A stretch of DNA of 7,655 bases from Paraclostridium ghonii (GTDB lineage: Bacteria; Bacillota; Clostridia; Peptostreptococcales; Peptostreptococcaceae), in NCBI RefSeq assembly GCF_023653455.1, contig NZ_JAKEDR010000168.1, positions 1 to 7,655 of the forward strand, written 5' to 3'. The notes under the pieces are model-generated. The model was not told where the DNA came from, did not search any database, and saw only the letters and a program-made list of their open reading frames with translations. Positions 6,771 through 7,655 of this stretch are shown piece by piece. Position 1 is the stretch's first letter, and each line of letters begins with the position of its first letter. The position numbers and the translations under genes were made by a program.

Positions 6771-6801
6771 ATAATAAACATTCTAGTTACTGGAATGTCA
6801 A
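6771..6801 (-). promoter_or_regulatory. MerR-type promoter/operator of the B3/B4 gene
   Basis: On the minus strand a perfect TTGACA (6796-6801) and TATTAT (6771-6776) are separated by 19 bp, the overlong spacer typical of MerR-activated promoters. An interrupted dyad (6778-6798: ACATTC-n-AGT-A-ACT-n-GAATGT, 9 of 10 pairs) fills the spacer, centred within 2 bp of its middle. The predicted start is near 6764. The -35 overlaps the stop codon of the MerR-family gene. The same dyad followed by T-rich sequence could also act as that gene's terminator. Confidence 0.75.
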
Positions 6802-7637
6802 TATTTTTTAACTAATATTTGTATTTCTGTTACAAATTCGGAAGTGTTAGTAGTTAATCCAGAGTCAATTAATGTTATTTCTATTGAATCTTCTAAGATA
6901 TCGTAGTTGTTTTCTTCTATATAATTTAAAAGTTTTTCGTAATATATGTGAGAGTCCTCATGTAATCCATTAAATCTTATACATGCATATCTACCTTTAG
7001 GTAAAACTTTAATTATTTCGTTACTATAATCTTGATTTTCTACAAATATAAATGTTGAGTCGTACTGTTTAAATAATTTATTTTTTAATTTTTCTTTACA
7101 TATTGAAACACCTACTTCTCCTAAAAATATAGATGATTTTTTATTAGCTTTATTCTCTAGCTTTCTAATAGATATCTCTAAATCCTTATTTGTTTTCACT
7201 GCTTCTTTTAATACAGCAACAGTCCTCTCTTCAATATCTATTTCTATAATTTTATTTAGCTTTTTATAATCTAGAGAATCTTTTATTTTATTAATCCTGC
7301 TTTTTACTTTGTTTTGTATGAACTTAAGTTCTTCTATTTTTTGTTCAATTATATCCTGTTGAACTTCAAATAAATTAAGCGTATTACTTATACTCCTATT
7401 GTTTAAATGGAATTTTATTGAACTTAATGGTATTCCAATATTTTTTAAGTAAATTATAGTATTTAATTTTTCAAATTGATTTGTTGTGTAGTATCTGTAA
7501 TTATTTTTTTCATCTATGTAACTTGGTTTAAATAAATTTATTTCATCATAATATCTTAATGTTTTTTTATTAATATCAAATAAAATAGCTATTTCGCCTA
7601 TTGTAAATAAATCTTTTGTATTAGTTTTATTAATCAT
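6798..7637 (-). CDS. MerR-family regulator with GyrI-like effector domain (BmrR type)
   Basis: This 279-residue protein probably binds a small, perhaps cationic or hydrophobic, ligand and activates the promoter immediately downstream by untwisting it. The N-terminal winged helix (FTIGEIAILFDINKKTLRYY at 11-30, then DEINLFKP and NNYRYYT at 45-51) is typical of MerR. A coiled-coil dimerisation helix spans about 83-122. The C-terminal half (about 130-279) fits the GyrI-like effector fold, with GRYACIRFNG (205-214), a following YYEKLLNYIEENNY helix (222-235) and EITLIDSG (243-250), whose Glu243 may correspond to the ligand-binding glutamate of BmrR. No CxxC or metal-binding cysteine pair is present, which argues against a metal or redox sensor. 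AAAGGA (7643-7648) precedes the ATG. Its own promoter lies beyond the window edge. The overlapping MerR-type promoter makes the B3/B4 gene its likely target. Confidence 0.88.
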   Translation of the reverse strand: MINKTNTKDLFTIGEIAILFDINKKTLRYYDEINLFKPSYIDEKNNYRYYTTNQFEKLNTIIYLKNIGIPLSSIKFHLNNRSISNTLNLFEVQQDIIEQKIEELKFIQNKVKSRINKIKDSLDYKKLNKIIEIDIEERTVAVLKEAVKTNKDLEISIRKLENKANKKSSIFLGEVGVSICKEKLKNKLFKQYDSTFIFVENQDYSNEIIKVLPKGRYACIRFNGLHEDSHIYYEKLLNYIEENNYDILEDSIEITLIDSGLTTNTSEFVTEIQILVKKY

Positions 7638-7655
7638 TTATATCCTTTCTATAAT

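Noticed and set aside
6695..6781. 29-residue N-terminal extension of the B3/B4 protein (start at 6781).
   Set aside because: It would translate through the -10 box, the predicted start site and the leader stems. It has no ribosome site, whereas GGAGG correctly precedes the ATG at 6694.

Overview
The window is very AT-rich, with strong AGGAGG-type ribosome binding sites and short hairpin-bounded transcription units. Protein content (a lipoprotein sulfurtransferase, methionine gamma-lyase, a sigma-54 activator, a BmrR-like MerR regulator) points to a low-GC Gram-positive of the Clostridia. Peptostreptococcaceae (Clostridioides/Paraclostridium type) is my best guess from style only. I see no rRNA, tRNA, CRISPR array, transposase or phage gene.

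Layout. Left block, minus strand: a lipoprotein with two rhodanese domains (541-1608), followed downstream by a small four-helix membrane protein of unknown role (16-444). A 327-bp divergent promoter region (1609-1935) separates these from a single plus-strand gene (1936-2682) that looks like a small glycosyltransferase. That gene converges on methionine gamma-lyase, with a perfect 30-bp palindrome between them (2731-2760).

Middle block, minus strand: a TyrR-like sigma-54 activator (4250-5824: ACT, PAS, AAA+ with GSFTGA, TyrR-type HTH) lies directly upstream of methionine gamma-lyase (2811-4004). The 245-bp gap carries a clear -24/-12 sigma-54 promoter (4046-4062) and, about 160-210 bp upstream of the predicted start, three TGTAAA-N6-TTTACA-type TyrR boxes (4185-4202 perfect; 4217-4234 and 4237-4254 at 11/12). 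Regulator type, binding sites and promoter type agree, so this reads as a self-contained switch for methionine catabolism. It releases methanethiol, ammonia and 2-oxobutyrate and is presumably gated by an amino-acid signal at the ACT domain.

Right block, minus strand: a BmrR-like MerR regulator (6798-7637) is followed by a B3/B4-domain protein related to the editing module of PheRS beta (5990-6694 after start correction). The promoter between them is a textbook MerR target: TTGACA-N19-TATTAT with an interrupted dyad filling the overlong spacer, and the -35 box overlaps the regulator's stop codon. The leader of the B3/B4 gene also has two interlocked perfect stems (pseudoknot order) just before the GGAGG site. 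These two blocks, each a regulator with its own matching cis-elements and a single target enzyme, are the most interesting content.
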